Part shown: positions 20,436-28,973 of the stretch, in pieces
How positions within the stretch are numbered: position 1 is the stretch's first letter
Layout of the letters: the number at the start of each line of letters is the position of its first letter
Source of the DNA: Pararhizobium sp.
Lineage (GTDB): Bacteria > Pseudomonadota > Alphaproteobacteria > Rhizobiales > Rhizobiaceae
Reading direction: 5' to 3'
NCBI GenBank assembly: GCA_030655075.1
Contig: JAURWE010000142.1
Coordinates: 1-64,000 of the forward strand
Length of the DNA: 64,000 bases
Notes under the pieces: generated by a model
What the model saw: only the letters and a program-made list of their open reading frames with translations
Database searches by the model: none
What the model was told of the DNA's origin: nothing
Translations under genes and position numbers: made by a program

Positions 20436-20816
20436 TCAGTACCAGCCGACGGCGATCTGCGCCTCTTCCGACATGCGGTCCGGCGTCCATGGCGGATCAA
20501 ACGTCATCGCGACCTCGACGCCCTGCACGCCTTCGACGGAGGCTACGGCATTCTCCACCCAGCCCGGCATTTCGCCGGCAACCGGGCAACCGGGTGCCGT
20601 CAGCGTCATGTTGATCTTGACCATCCGGTCATCCTCGATGTCGATCTTGTAGATCAGCCCGAGTTCAAAGATATCGGCTGGAATTTCAGGATCATAGACC
20701 GTCTTCAGCGCCGAGATGATATCGTCGCTGAGGCGCGCCAGTTCATCGGCAGGAATGGACGACTGAACGATGCCCTCGCGGACGTCGATCTTTTCTTCTG
20801 ACGTATCAAGGCTCAT
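20436..20816 (-). CDS. sufT: SufT/SufX, DUF59 (MIP18-like) iron-sulfur assembly protein
   Basis: A 126-residue MIP18/DUF59 protein that helps cluster maturation, called sufX in the Agrobacterium operon. Conserved features: VYDPEIPADIFELGLIY and the Cys loop TAPGCPVAGEMP near residue 80. It starts 12 bases after sufS. The exact step (delivery or repair of clusters) is not settled for the family. Confidence 0.92.
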   Translation of the reverse strand: MSLDTSEEKIDVREGIVQSSIPADELARLSDDIISALKTVYDPEIPADIFELGLIYKIDIEDDRMVKINMTLTAPGCPVAGEMPGWVENAVASVEGVQGVEVAMTFDPPWTPDRMSEEAQIAVGWY

Positions 20817-20828
20817 GAGAGACCTCCT

Positions 20829-22070
20829 TCAAGCGAAAAATTTGCGGGCATGGTCGAGCGCATCGGCCAGAACGTCAACCTCGGCACGCGTGTTGTAAAG
20901 ACCGAAGGATGCACGGCATGTGGAGGTGACGCCGAAGCGTTTCAAGAGCGGCTGGGCGCAATGGGTACCGGCGCGCACCGCCACCCCTGCCCGGTCGATC
21001 ACCATAGACACGTCATGCGCATGGATGCCTTCGAGCTCGAAGGAGAAGATCGCCCCCTTGCCCGGCGCATTGCCGATGATCCTGAGCGAATTGATGGCCC
21101 GCAGGCGCTCCTCCGCATAAGCCTTCAGATCCGCCTCATGCGCGGCAATGGCAGCCCGGCCGATATTCTCCATATAGTCGAGGGCATAGCCGAGCCCGAT
21201 CGCCTGCACGATGGGCGGCGTTCCGGCCTCGAACCGATGCGGCGGATCATTGTAGGTGACGGCATCTTCCGACACGTCGACGATCATCTCGCCACCGCCC
21301 ATGAATGGCCGCATCTCCATCAGCCGTTCGGTCTTGCCGTAAAGCACGCCGATGCCGGACGGGCCGTAAAGCTTGTGGCCGGTCATAACATACCAGTCGC
21401 AGTCGATATCCTGCACATCGACAGGCAGGTGCACAGCGCCCTGACTGCCATCGACCAGCACCGGAATGCCGCGCTCGCGCGCGATCCGGCAGATTTCCTT
21501 GACATCGACAACGGTGCCGAGCGCGTTCGACATCTGTGTGATGGCGATCAGCTTGGTGCGATCCGTCAGGCATTTGACGAAATCGTCGATGTGCAAGACG
21601 CCCTCGTCATCGACCGGCGCCCAGACCAGCTTGGCGCCCTGCCGCTCGCGGATGAAATGCCAGGGCACGATGTTGGAATGGTGCTCCATGATCGAAATGA
21701 CGATCTCGTCGCCCTCGCCGAGCTTCGGCATGCCATAACCGTAGGCAACCGTGTTGATCGCCTCGGTCGAGGACTTGGTGAAGATGATGTTGTCGACCGA
21801 CGGCGCATTGAGGAACCGGCGCACTTTTTCGCGCGACGCCTCATAGGCGTCCGTGGCCGCATTCGAAAGGAAATGCAGGCCGCGATGCACATTGGCATAT
21901 TCGTTAGAATAGGCGTGCGAAATCGCGTCGATCACCGATTGCGGCTTCTGCGCCGACGCGCCGTTGTCGAGATAGACCAGCGGCTTGCCGTAGACGGTCC
22001 GCGACAGGATCGGAAAATCCCGGCGGATCGCCTCGACGTCATAGGCCGGGTTCGGAACGGCATGGTCCAT
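20829..22070 (-). CDS. sufS: cysteine desulfurase SufS (group II)
   Basis: PLP enzyme that takes sulfur from cysteine for cluster assembly. 413 residues. PLP lysine in TGHKLYGPSG near residue 230 and the active cysteine in RAGTHCAQP near 365, the R-x-G-x-H-C-A of group II enzymes. The ATG at 22070 is preferred to a TTG at 22082 abutting the sufD stop. It corresponds to sufS1 of the Agrobacterium sufS2BCDS1XA operon. No sufE is seen here. Confidence 0.95.
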   Translation of the reverse strand: MDHAVPNPAYDVEAIRRDFPILSRTVYGKPLVYLDNGASAQKPQSVIDAISHAYSNEYANVHRGLHFLSNAATDAYEASREKVRRFLNAPSVDNIIFTKSSTEAINTVAYGYGMPKLGEGDEIVISIMEHHSNIVPWHFIRERQGAKLVWAPVDDEGVLHIDDFVKCLTDRTKLIAITQMSNALGTVVDVKEICRIARERGIPVLVDGSQGAVHLPVDVQDIDCDWYVMTGHKLYGPSGIGVLYGKTERLMEMRPFMGGGEMIVDVSEDAVTYNDPPHRFEAGTPPIVQAIGLGYALDYMENIGRAAIAAHEADLKAYAEERLRAINSLRIIGNAPGKGAIFSFELEGIHAHDVSMVIDRAGVAVRAGTHCAQPLLKRFGVTSTCRASFGLYNTRAEVDVLADALDHARKFFA

Positions 22071-22082
22071 GCGAATATCCAA

Positions 22083-23357
22083 TCAGGCGTGTTTGGCGAG
22101 CCAGGTCGAGACGATCTCTTCCAGCGTTTCGACCAGCGCCTCGTTTTCCAGCTCTTCGACGATTTCGGCAACGAAAGCATTGACGAGCATCGCCCGGCCG
22201 ATGTTTTCCGGAATGCCGCGCGCCTTCAAGTAATACAGGTGCGTGTCGTTGATATCGATGACGGTCGCGCCATGGCCGCACTGAACATCGTCGGCATAGA
22301 TTTCCAGCTCCGGCTTGGCGGAGAAATCCGCCTCGTCGGAGAGAAGCAGCGTGTTGCACGACATTTTCGCGTCGGTCTTCTGCGCATCCGGCGCAACCCG
22401 GATCTGGCCCTGAAACACGCCCTTGGCCCGGTCGAACACGACGTTGCGGATGACTTCCGTCGAACTCGTGTGCGGCACGTTGTGGCCGAGCGTAAAGGTC
22501 ACGTCCGTGTGCGTGTCGCCGCCGAGCAGGTTGATGCCGCGCAGGGTCAGCTGCGTGCCCTCGCCAGCCACCACCGCGTGAATCTCCTGCCGCACCAGCT
22601 TGCCGCCGGCATTCAGGATGAACAGCTTGAAATTGACGTTGGCGCCGAGCGTGATCTTGATCTGGCCGAGATGCGTGTCGGCGGCACCCTGCTGCTGCAG
22701 GATGACCCAGGTCACCTCCGCCCCATCGCCGACCGTCAGGTCGCTGACCGTGGACACGAAGCTGGCATCATCCTTGACCGACAAGTGCCGCTCGATCACC
22801 GTCGCCTTGACGCCGGCGCCGAAGGAGATCGGAAAGCGCGTGTGCGCCTGGCCGGCACTCTGCACAACCTGCAGCTCCACCGGCGCTTCCAGTTCAAGCC
22901 CATCCGGGAAATCGAGCATAAAACCGTCGCGCACCAGGCTGCCATTGATCCGGCCGATGGCATCGTCATCGCCGCGGATGGCAAGCGACGGCGCAACTGA
23001 GCCGTCCGTGAGGCTCGCCTGAAACGAGGCCACGGAAAAACCAGCGGACGGCAAACGCCTGTCAGCCCTGCCGTTCAGCACCGACAGCACCGTCGAGCCC
23101 CGCACCAGCGGATCGACCTTTTCGGCAAAGGCCGAGGGCTCGATGGCCGGCACGGCGCGCAAGAGCGAACGCAAGTCCGTGTAGTGCCAGGCCTCCAGCC
23201 GCCGTGTCGGCAAGCCTTGCGTCTTCAAATCGTAGAGCAGGCCGTCGCGCACCGAAAGAACGGCACCATCGCCGGGCAGGTCGCCCAACTGGCTGTCATA
23301 GGCATCGATAAGCGCCGTTTCGGCCGCCGTCATCTTGATATCCGCCTGAATGTTCAT
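22083..23357 (-). CDS. sufD: SufD, scaffold component of SufBCD
   Basis: Partner of SufB and SufC in the scaffold where new Fe-S clusters are built. 424 residues; C-terminal beta-helix with the conserved KTDAKMSCNTLLLS and ADDVQCGHGATV segments. The ATG at 23357 is chosen because GGAGA lies nine bases upstream; the GTG before it is less likely. It follows sufC by 23 bases. Confidence 0.95.
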   Translation of the reverse strand: MNIQADIKMTAAETALIDAYDSQLGDLPGDGAVLSVRDGLLYDLKTQGLPTRRLEAWHYTDLRSLLRAVPAIEPSAFAEKVDPLVRGSTVLSVLNGRADRRLPSAGFSVASFQASLTDGSVAPSLAIRGDDDAIGRINGSLVRDGFMLDFPDGLELEAPVELQVVQSAGQAHTRFPISFGAGVKATVIERHLSVKDDASFVSTVSDLTVGDGAEVTWVILQQQGAADTHLGQIKITLGANVNFKLFILNAGGKLVRQEIHAVVAGEGTQLTLRGINLLGGDTHTDVTFTLGHNVPHTSSTEVIRNVVFDRAKGVFQGQIRVAPDAQKTDAKMSCNTLLLSDEADFSAKPELEIYADDVQCGHGATVIDINDTHLYYLKARGIPENIGRAMLVNAFVAEIVEELENEALVETLEEIVSTWLAKHA

Positions 23358-23380
23358 CACAGAAAGTCTCCGTTCCCGCC

Positions 23381-24136
23381 TCAGGCGGCTGCGCCGATGA
23401 TCTCGGCGTAACCATTGGCTTCCAGCTCAAGCGCCAGCGACTTGTCGCCGCTCTTGATGACCTGACCCTTGTAGAGGACGTGGACGCTGTCGGGCACGAT
23501 ATATTCGAGCAGGCGCTGATAGTGGGTGATGACGATGACGGCGCGATCGGGAGACCGCAGCGCATTGACGCCGTCGGCCACGATCTTCAGCGCATCGATG
23601 TCAAGGCCGCTGTCGGTCTCGTCGAGAATGCAGAGTTTTGGCTCCAGCAGCGCCATCTGCAGGATTTCCGCCCGCTTCTTCTCGCCGCCGGAAAAGCCGA
23701 CGTTGAGCGGCCGCTTCAGCATCTCGAAGTTGATCTGCAGCTCGGCAGAGGCTTGCCTGACCTTGCGGATGAAATCAGGCGTGGTCAATTCAGGCTCGCC
23801 GCGATACTTGCGCTGCTCGTTCAGCGCCACCTTCAGGAACTGCATGGTGGCGACGCCGGGAATTTCGACCGGATACTGGAAGGCAAGAAAGATGCCCTTG
23901 GCGGCGCGCTCGGACGCATCCAGCTCCAGAATGCTTTCGCCATTGTAGAGGATATCGCCCTCGGTCACCTCATAATCGGTGCGGCCCGAGAGGATGTAGG
24001 ACAGCGTCGACTTGCCGGAGCCGTTCGGCCCCATGATGGCAGCCACTTCCCCCGCCTTCACCGTCAGGTTCAGCCCCTTGATGATCTCGGTGCCGTCTTC
24101 GGCGATACGGGCATGAAGGTTCTTGATTTCAAGCAT
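23381..24136 (-). CDS. sufC: SufC, ABC-type ATPase of SufBCD
   Basis: ATPase that drives the SufBCD scaffold; soluble despite its ABC fold. 251 residues. Walker A GPNGSGKST (about 35-43), signature GFSGGEKKR (about 147), Walker B CILDETDSGLD (about 168). Its start lies two bases after the stop of the AT-rich hypothetical gene, so its ribosome site (AGAAAG) sits in that gene's last codons. Confidence 0.97.
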   Translation of the reverse strand: MLEIKNLHARIAEDGTEIIKGLNLTVKAGEVAAIMGPNGSGKSTLSYILSGRTDYEVTEGDILYNGESILELDASERAAKGIFLAFQYPVEIPGVATMQFLKVALNEQRKYRGEPELTTPDFIRKVRQASAELQINFEMLKRPLNVGFSGGEKKRAEILQMALLEPKLCILDETDSGLDIDALKIVADGVNALRSPDRAVIVITHYQRLLEYIVPDSVHVLYKGQVIKSGDKSLALELEANGYAEIIGAAA

Positions 24137-24138
24137 CT

Positions 24139-24831
24139 TTATTCTTTCTGTTCGTCAATTTGTTCCGGCGGAGGTAACCGCCTCTGCTCTTCTGCCGTCT
24201 TTGGCAAACCACGCATTTCTTTACTGCCTAACCCGATGGCCTTCATGATGCGCTCAAAAAGCGCCACAGCTGGTTCAAGTTTCTCGGCAGATTCTCCCAC
24301 TGCCCCACTAATCTGTACGAAAGCAGCCGTCAGAGCGGAAAGTTTGGTGCGCTCCTGATCCAGCTCGCCTAAAAAAGCATTTAACTTAGCAAATAGACTA
24401 TCCCTTTTTTCAGCTTCAATATTTGCTACATCAATCTTGCCCTTGATCTTACCAATAAGAGTTCGGATTTGCTCTTTATACTCAGTCCTTATCTCAACCG
24501 AATCGAAAATTTCTGAGTACTTTTTCCTAGATTCCCGAAGCATTTTCAGATCATACAGGCCATCTACGGCAGACAAATAAGCTCTAGCTTCAGCGAAGCT
24601 GTTGGGCGCCACAACATCGACTACGACATCACGCATATGGCCGGAAAGATCAAATACTTCAGCAGCTTGCACCAACCGGCTACGGTACAGCCGAATACTC
24701 TCTGCCGTGGGATCTCCATCATTGTCAAAATGAACAACGTCGGATCGCAGCTTTCGGCTATAAATCAAGAAAGCGTACTCATTATCTTCCGGTAGTTCAT
24801 CGAAGAAAGTGGTTCTTTCATCGTCCATCAT
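24139..24831 (-). CDS. hypothetical protein inserted between sufB and sufC
   Basis: About 230 residues, no family recognised. N-terminal third mixed alpha/beta (DNEYAFLIYSRKLRSDVVHFDNDG), then a long helical, Lys/Glu-rich stretch (about 105-165) with coiled-coil character, a Gly/Ala hydrophobic patch (about 172-185), and a Pro/Glu/Gln tail. No signal peptide. The DNA is clearly AT-richer than the neighbours, with codons such as ATA, TTT and AAA, suggesting acquisition. ATGs at 24831 and 24828 are both possible. It is two bases from sufC, so it is probably read with the operon and from its own upstream region. Not part of the usual suf gene set. Confidence 0.7.
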   Translation of the reverse strand: MMDDERTTFFDELPEDNEYAFLIYSRKLRSDVVHFDNDGDPTAESIRLYRSRLVQAAEVFDLSGHMRDVVVDVVAPNSFAEARAYLSAVDGLYDLKMLRESRKKYSEIFDSVEIRTEYKEQIRTLIGKIKGKIDVANIEAEKRDSLFAKLNAFLGELDQERTKLSALTAAFVQISGAVGESAEKLEPAVALFERIMKAIGLGSKEMRGLPKTAEEQRRLPPPEQIDEQKE

Positions 24832-24887
24832 TAACCAACGATCCCCCACGAGAAATATTGCATTCCGCCCTTAGAATACAACGACAT

Positions 24888-24903
24888 GTTCTGAACGCAG
24901 AAC
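24888..24903. promoter_or_regulatory. palindrome upstream of the AT-rich hypothetical gene
   Basis: GTTCTG-N4-CAGAAC, a perfect 6+6 inverted repeat about 57 bases upstream of the gene's ATG in AT-rich DNA. It could be an operator. A second hairpin, GGGCGC-TGA-GCGCCC (24948-24962), lies on the side of the small membrane gene and may end the upstream transcript, although no T-run follows. Confidence 0.35.
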
Positions 24904-24979
24904 TTGCCTAATATTTCAATTTTGTACACAGCTTGATTCCAGCCGCAGGGCGCTGAGCGCCCGATCTTAATTCAGTCAG

Positions 24980-25141
24980 TCACACGCCCAGCACCCAGTG
25001 GACGACGGGCAGCAGGCTGGCGGACAGGCCGCCGAGGCCGAGGCCCACTGCCGTGCGGACCGCCACGTTCGGAACGTGTGGCGAATACGCTGCCAGTCCA
25101 CCGCAAACAACGGCGTAGTATGCAAGATTAAGGGGGTCCAT
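24980..25141 (-). CDS. small membrane protein downstream of sufB
   Basis: A 53-residue hydrophobic protein with two likely membrane helices (LAYYAVVCGGLAAY and an AVGLGLGGLSASLLPVVHW segment). The ATG at 25141 follows AAAGG; the longer frame upstream is not credible. It is in the direction of the suf operon, 87 bases after sufB. Function unknown; similar small Gly-rich proteins occur in rhizobia, but I cannot name a family. Confidence 0.6.
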   Translation of the reverse strand: MDPLNLAYYAVVCGGLAAYSPHVPNVAVRTAVGLGLGGLSASLLPVVHWVLGV

Positions 25142-25228
25142 CGGCGTGCCTTTCCAACCGGTTTCTGCTTGGCTGGAATGATAACGTTTGACGCCCGAAA
25201 ATCCTCTCAAAAATCTTCGCGCCGGCAA

Positions 25229-26698
25229 TCAGCCGACCGAACCCTCCAGCGAGATGCTGATCAGCTTCTGCGCCTCGACCGCAAATTCCATCGGCAGTTC
25301 CTGGATGACCTCCTTGACGAAGCCATTGACGATGAGCGCGATCGCCGCTTCCGTCGGAATGCCGCGCTGCAGGCAGTAGAACAGCTGGTCCTCGGAAATC
25401 TTCGACGTCGTCGCTTCGTGTTCGAACTGCGCGGTGGAATTCTTCGCCTCGATATAGGGCACCGTGTGGGCGCCGCACTTGTTGCCGATCAGCAGGCTGT
25501 CGCACTGGGTGAAGTTGCGCGTGTTCGTCGCCTTGCGGTGGGCCGAAACCTGGCCGCGATAGGTATTTTCCGAGAAGCCCGCCGCGATACCCTTGGAGAC
25601 GATGCGGCTTGACGTGTTTTTGCCAAGATGGATCATCTTCGTGCCGCTGTCGATCTGCTGATAGCCGTTCGAGACGGCGATCGAGTAAAACTCGCCGCGC
25701 GAACCGTCGCCGCGCAGGATGCAGGACGGATATTTCCAGGTGATGGCAGACCCGGTCTCGACCTGTGTCCACGAAATCTTCGAGTTCTTGCCGCGGCAAT
25801 CTCCGCGCTTGGTGACGAAGTTGTAGATGCCGCCCTTGCCGTCCTTGTCGCCCGGATACCAGTTCTGCACCGTCGAATACTTGATCTCGGCATCGTCAAG
25901 CGCAACCAGCTCGACCACGGCCGCATGCAGCTGGTTTTCGTCGCGCTGCGGCGCCGTGCAGCCTTCGAGATAGGAGACGTAGGCGCCATCCTCACAGATG
26001 ATCAGCGTGCGCTCGAACTGGCCGGTGCCCTTTTCATTGATGCGGAAATAGGTCGAGAGCTCCATCGGGCAGCGAACGCCCTTCGGCACGAAGACGAAGG
26101 ATCCGTCGGTGAAGACGGCGGCGTTCAGCGTTGCATAGAAATTGTCCGTCGTCGGCACGACCGAGCCCAGATACTTCTTCACCAGATCCGGATGCTCACG
26201 CACCGCCTCCGAAATCGACATGAAGATCACGCCGGCTTTCTTCAGTTCTTCCTTGAAGGTGGTGACGACCGAGACCGAATCGAACACCGCATCGACGGCG
26301 ATCCTGGGTTTCTGCACGCCGGCCAGCATTTCCTGTTCGCGCAAGGGAATGCCGAGCTTCTCATAAACCTTCAACAGCTCCGGATCGACGTCGTCGATCG
26401 ACATCGGGCCGGTCTGGCCCTTGGGAGCCGCATAATAATAGAGGTCGTTGAAATCGATCTTCGGATAGTTCACCCGAGCCCACTTCGGCTCTTCCATGGT
26501 CAGCCAGCGCTGATAGGCGTCCAGACGCCATTCCAGCATCCAGTCCGGCTCCTGCTTCTTGGCGGAAATGAAGCGGATGATGTCTTCGGACAGACCTTTG
26601 GGCGCCTTGTCCATCTCGATGATGGTTTCAAAGCCGTATTTGTACTGATCGACGTCGATGAGGCGAACCTGATCGATCGTTTCCTGCACTGCAGGCAT
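25229..26698 (-). CDS. sufB: SufB, scaffold component of SufBCD
   Basis: Core scaffold protein on which nascent Fe-S clusters form. 489 residues from the ATG at 26698 (GGAGA five bases upstream), the usual rhizobial length. Visible: GVRCPMELSTYFRIN, the EGCTAPQRDENQLHAAVVEL block, and the C-terminal beta-helix with EDQLFYCLQRGIPTEAA. It follows sufS2 after a 154-base gap. Confidence 0.96.
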   Translation of the reverse strand: MPAVQETIDQVRLIDVDQYKYGFETIIEMDKAPKGLSEDIIRFISAKKQEPDWMLEWRLDAYQRWLTMEEPKWARVNYPKIDFNDLYYYAAPKGQTGPMSIDDVDPELLKVYEKLGIPLREQEMLAGVQKPRIAVDAVFDSVSVVTTFKEELKKAGVIFMSISEAVREHPDLVKKYLGSVVPTTDNFYATLNAAVFTDGSFVFVPKGVRCPMELSTYFRINEKGTGQFERTLIICEDGAYVSYLEGCTAPQRDENQLHAAVVELVALDDAEIKYSTVQNWYPGDKDGKGGIYNFVTKRGDCRGKNSKISWTQVETGSAITWKYPSCILRGDGSRGEFYSIAVSNGYQQIDSGTKMIHLGKNTSSRIVSKGIAAGFSENTYRGQVSAHRKATNTRNFTQCDSLLIGNKCGAHTVPYIEAKNSTAQFEHEATTSKISEDQLFYCLQRGIPTEAAIALIVNGFVKEVIQELPMEFAVEAQKLISISLEGSVG

Positions 26699-26820
26699 AT
26701 CGTTCTCCAATCTCGCCGGATACAAGGTCCGGCAGCTTGTCTGTGCCTGGCAAAAGCATGGCGCCTTGCCGGGCTTCTCATGTAGTTGGCCAGAACCGGA
26801 TTTTCATCCCGTTTGGCAAG

Positions 26821-26838
26821 CGGAAATTTGCATTTCCG
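26821..26838. repeat. hairpin in the sufS2-sufB gap
   Basis: CGGAAAT-TTGC-ATTTCCG, a perfect 7-bp stem just after the end of sufS2 and 120 bases before sufB. There is no T-run. It could be a processing or attenuation element setting relative expression of the first and later suf genes. Confidence 0.35.
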
Positions 26839-26852
26839 GTCACTATTTCCGC

Positions 26853-28019
26853 TCAGGCGGCGACGCTGGCGGCTTTTCGCCGTCCTGCCACCTTGGCAAA
26901 CACCTCCGCGCAACGCTCGATATCGTCCTGCGTCGTCGAAACGCCGATCGATATGCGCAGTCCGCCCTGCTCTGGATCGAAGCCCATGGCGGTCAGCACA
27001 TGGCTCTGTCCAAGCTTGCCGGACGAGCAGGCCGCACCGGCCGAGAGCGCCACGCCGTCAAGATCGAAGGCGATCTGCCCGGTCTCCGGCTTCAGGCCCG
27101 GAAGCGTGAAAAACGTCGTGTTGCCCAGCCGCTCGACCGCATCGCCATGGATGATCACATCCGCAGCCGCATCGCGCATGCGCGCTTCAAGCTGGTCACG
27201 CAGGCCGGTGATCCGATCCATCCGGTCGGGAAGGTTCACGGCTGCAGCCCGCGCCGCTGCGGCAAATCCGGCAATCGCCATGACATTCTCTGTGCCGGAA
27301 CGATGGCCCTTTTCCTGCCCGCCACCGCGCAGCAGCGGCGCCGGCATCATCACCTCGCCGCGCGCGATCAAGGCGCCCGCACCCTTGGGGCCGCCGAGCT
27401 TGTGCGACGACAGGATCAGGAAGTCGGCGCCCAGATCCTCGATCGACAAAGGCATGCGCCCGGCCGCCTGCACCGCATCGGCAACCAGAATGCCGCCGTG
27501 CCGCCGGACGATCTCTGCGGCCAATGCGACAGGCTGGACGATACCCGTCTCGTTGTTGGCCACCATGATCGCCACCATGGCAAGACCGCTGGCCTTGTCA
27601 TGAGCGCCGAGAATCGTCTCCAAAGCGGCCAGATCGACGACGCCTGAGGTCAGCACCGGTATTTTCGTCACGCGGTCTGCACCAAACCGGCCGCCGTCGC
27701 GCAACGCCGGATGTTCGACAGCCGACACATAGAGATGGCTGACGCCAAGCGGCGTCCGGCCCATGCGGAAATCTGGCGTCAGCACCAGGTTGGCCGCTTC
27801 GGTCGCACCGCTGGTGAAGATGACGCTTGCGGGAGCAGCTCCGACCAGAGCCGCCACATCCCGCCGCGAATTCTCGATCAGCGCCCGGATGGCCCGGCCT
27901 TCCTTGTGCACCGAGGACGGATTTCCGGTCAGATCGAGCGCATACAGGCAGGCGGCGCGCGCCGCATCCAGCACGGGCGCTGTGGCGTTCCAGTCCATAT
28001 AGATGCGCGCTCTGTTCAT
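26853..28019 (-). CDS. sufS2: cysteine desulfurase, IscS/NifS-like (SufS2)
   Basis: Second PLP cysteine desulfurase of the operon, group I type. 388 residues from the ATG at 28019. PLP lysine in SSHKLGGPKGAG near residue 200; the mobile catalytic Cys lies in SAGAACSSGKLGQSH near 325, the long loop of IscS/NifS enzymes. An upstream ATG (28037) is also possible; neither has a strong ribosome site. First gene of the Agrobacterium-type sufS2BCDS1XA operon. Confidence 0.92.
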   Translation of the reverse strand: MNRARIYMDWNATAPVLDAARAACLYALDLTGNPSSVHKEGRAIRALIENSRRDVAALVGAAPASVIFTSGATEAANLVLTPDFRMGRTPLGVSHLYVSAVEHPALRDGGRFGADRVTKIPVLTSGVVDLAALETILGAHDKASGLAMVAIMVANNETGIVQPVALAAEIVRRHGGILVADAVQAAGRMPLSIEDLGADFLILSSHKLGGPKGAGALIARGEVMMPAPLLRGGGQEKGHRSGTENVMAIAGFAAAARAAAVNLPDRMDRITGLRDQLEARMRDAAADVIIHGDAVERLGNTTFFTLPGLKPETGQIAFDLDGVALSAGAACSSGKLGQSHVLTAMGFDPEQGGLRISIGVSTTQDDIERCAEVFAKVAGRRKAASVAA

Positions 28020-28132
28020 GGTCAAAAACTGGTCCATCCGCTGTGCGGCACCGCAACGGTCTCATTTTTCTTGAAATTTCAACCGGCCATGCCGTAAGAG
28101 ACAAAACTCATCACGGTGTCGCCGTGCCAAAG

Positions 28133-28149
28133 TTTCGAATAGTTCTAAA
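28133..28149. promoter_or_regulatory. Irr-type iron control element (ICE box)
   Basis: TTTCGAA-TAG-TTCTAAA, one base off the rhizobial ICE consensus TTTAGAA-N3-TTCTAAA bound by Irr. It overlaps a second inverted repeat, TTCTAAA-N6-TTTAGAA (28143-28162). Both cover the -10 and start-site region of the suf promoter, as expected for an Irr-repressed iron-sulfur operon. Confidence 0.7.
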
Positions 28150-28153
28150 CTGA

Positions 28154-28182
28154 GTTTTAGAAAAGCTGACTGCTTTCGTCAA
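28154..28182 (-). promoter_or_regulatory. probable suf operon promoter
   Basis: On the minus strand, TTGACG (28182-28177) and TAAAAC (28159-28154) are separated by 17 bases. The RirA-type box overlaps the -35 and the Irr-type box lies at the expected start site. Leader about 125 bases to the sufS2 ATG. Confidence 0.6.
28167..28181. promoter_or_regulatory. RirA-type iron-responsive operator (IRO box)
   Basis: TGA-N9-TCA (TGACTGCTTTCGTCA), the core of the IRO box bound by the Fe-S regulator RirA in Rhizobiaceae. It overlaps the -35 of the suf promoter, a position suited to repression when iron is sufficient. The core is short and could occur by chance, but the location is telling. Confidence 0.6.
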
Positions 28183-28236
28183 GACTGTCATTGCTTTCAA
28201 AACCGATTTTAGACCCAAAACATGCCCGGAGAGCCA

Positions 28237-28914
28237 ATGCCCGAAATCATCTTCAACGGACCTGCCGGACGCCTTGAGGGCCGCTACCAGCCTTCGAAAC
28301 AGAAAAACGCCCCGATCGCCATCGTCCTGCACCCGCATCCGCAGTTCGGCGGCACGATGAACAACCAGATCGTCTACCAGCTGTTCTACATGTTCCAAAA
28401 GCGCGGTTTCACCACCTTGCGCTTCAACTTCCGCTCGATCGGCCGCAGCCAGGGCGAGTTCGACCATGGCGCCGGCGAACTGTCGGATGCAGCCTCGGCC
28501 CTCGACTGGGTCCAGAGCCTTCATCCCGATTCCAAGAGCTGTTGGGTCGCCGGCTATTCCTTCGGCGCCTGGATCGGCATGCAGCTTTTGATGCGCCGCC
28601 CGGAGATCGAAGGTTTCATGTCGATCGCGCCGCAGCCCAACACCTATGACTTCTCGTTCCTCGCGCCCTGCCCGTCTTCGGGCCTGATCATCAACGGCGA
28701 TCTCGATAAGGTTGCTCCGGAAAAGGACGTCAACGGCCTCGTCGACAAGCTGAAAGCGCAGAAGGGCATCCTGATCACCCACAAGACGGTGCCCGGTGCC
28801 AACCACTTCTTCAACGGCCAGGTCGAAACGCTGATGGCCGAATGCGAGGACTACCTCGACCGCCGCCTCGCCGGCGAACTGACCCCGGAACCGGCCGCCA
28901 AGCGCATCCGCTGA
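28237..28914 (+). CDS. alpha/beta hydrolase
   Basis: A 225-residue alpha/beta-fold hydrolase of the family found near suf genes in rhizobia. HPHPQFGG oxyanion region near residue 35, nucleophile elbow GYSFGAW (Ser near 110), Asp in NGDLDKV (near 158), and His in GANHFF (near 190). The ATG at 28237 follows GGAGAG; an ATG 15 bases earlier is less likely. Divergent from suf, with its promoter in the same 200-base region as the iron boxes. Substrate unknown. Confidence 0.85.
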   Translation: MPEIIFNGPAGRLEGRYQPSKQKNAPIAIVLHPHPQFGGTMNNQIVYQLFYMFQKRGFTTLRFNFRSIGRSQGEFDHGAGELSDAASALDWVQSLHPDSKSCWVAGYSFGAWIGMQLLMRRPEIEGFMSIAPQPNTYDFSFLAPCPSSGLIINGDLDKVAPEKDVNGLVDKLKAQKGILITHKTVPGANHFFNGQVETLMAECEDYLDRRLAGELTPEPAAKRIR

Positions 28915-28973
28915 TGGCGTGACGACATGGCTCAAGCTTCGAACCGGGCTTGAGCCATTTTATGATATCCGGC

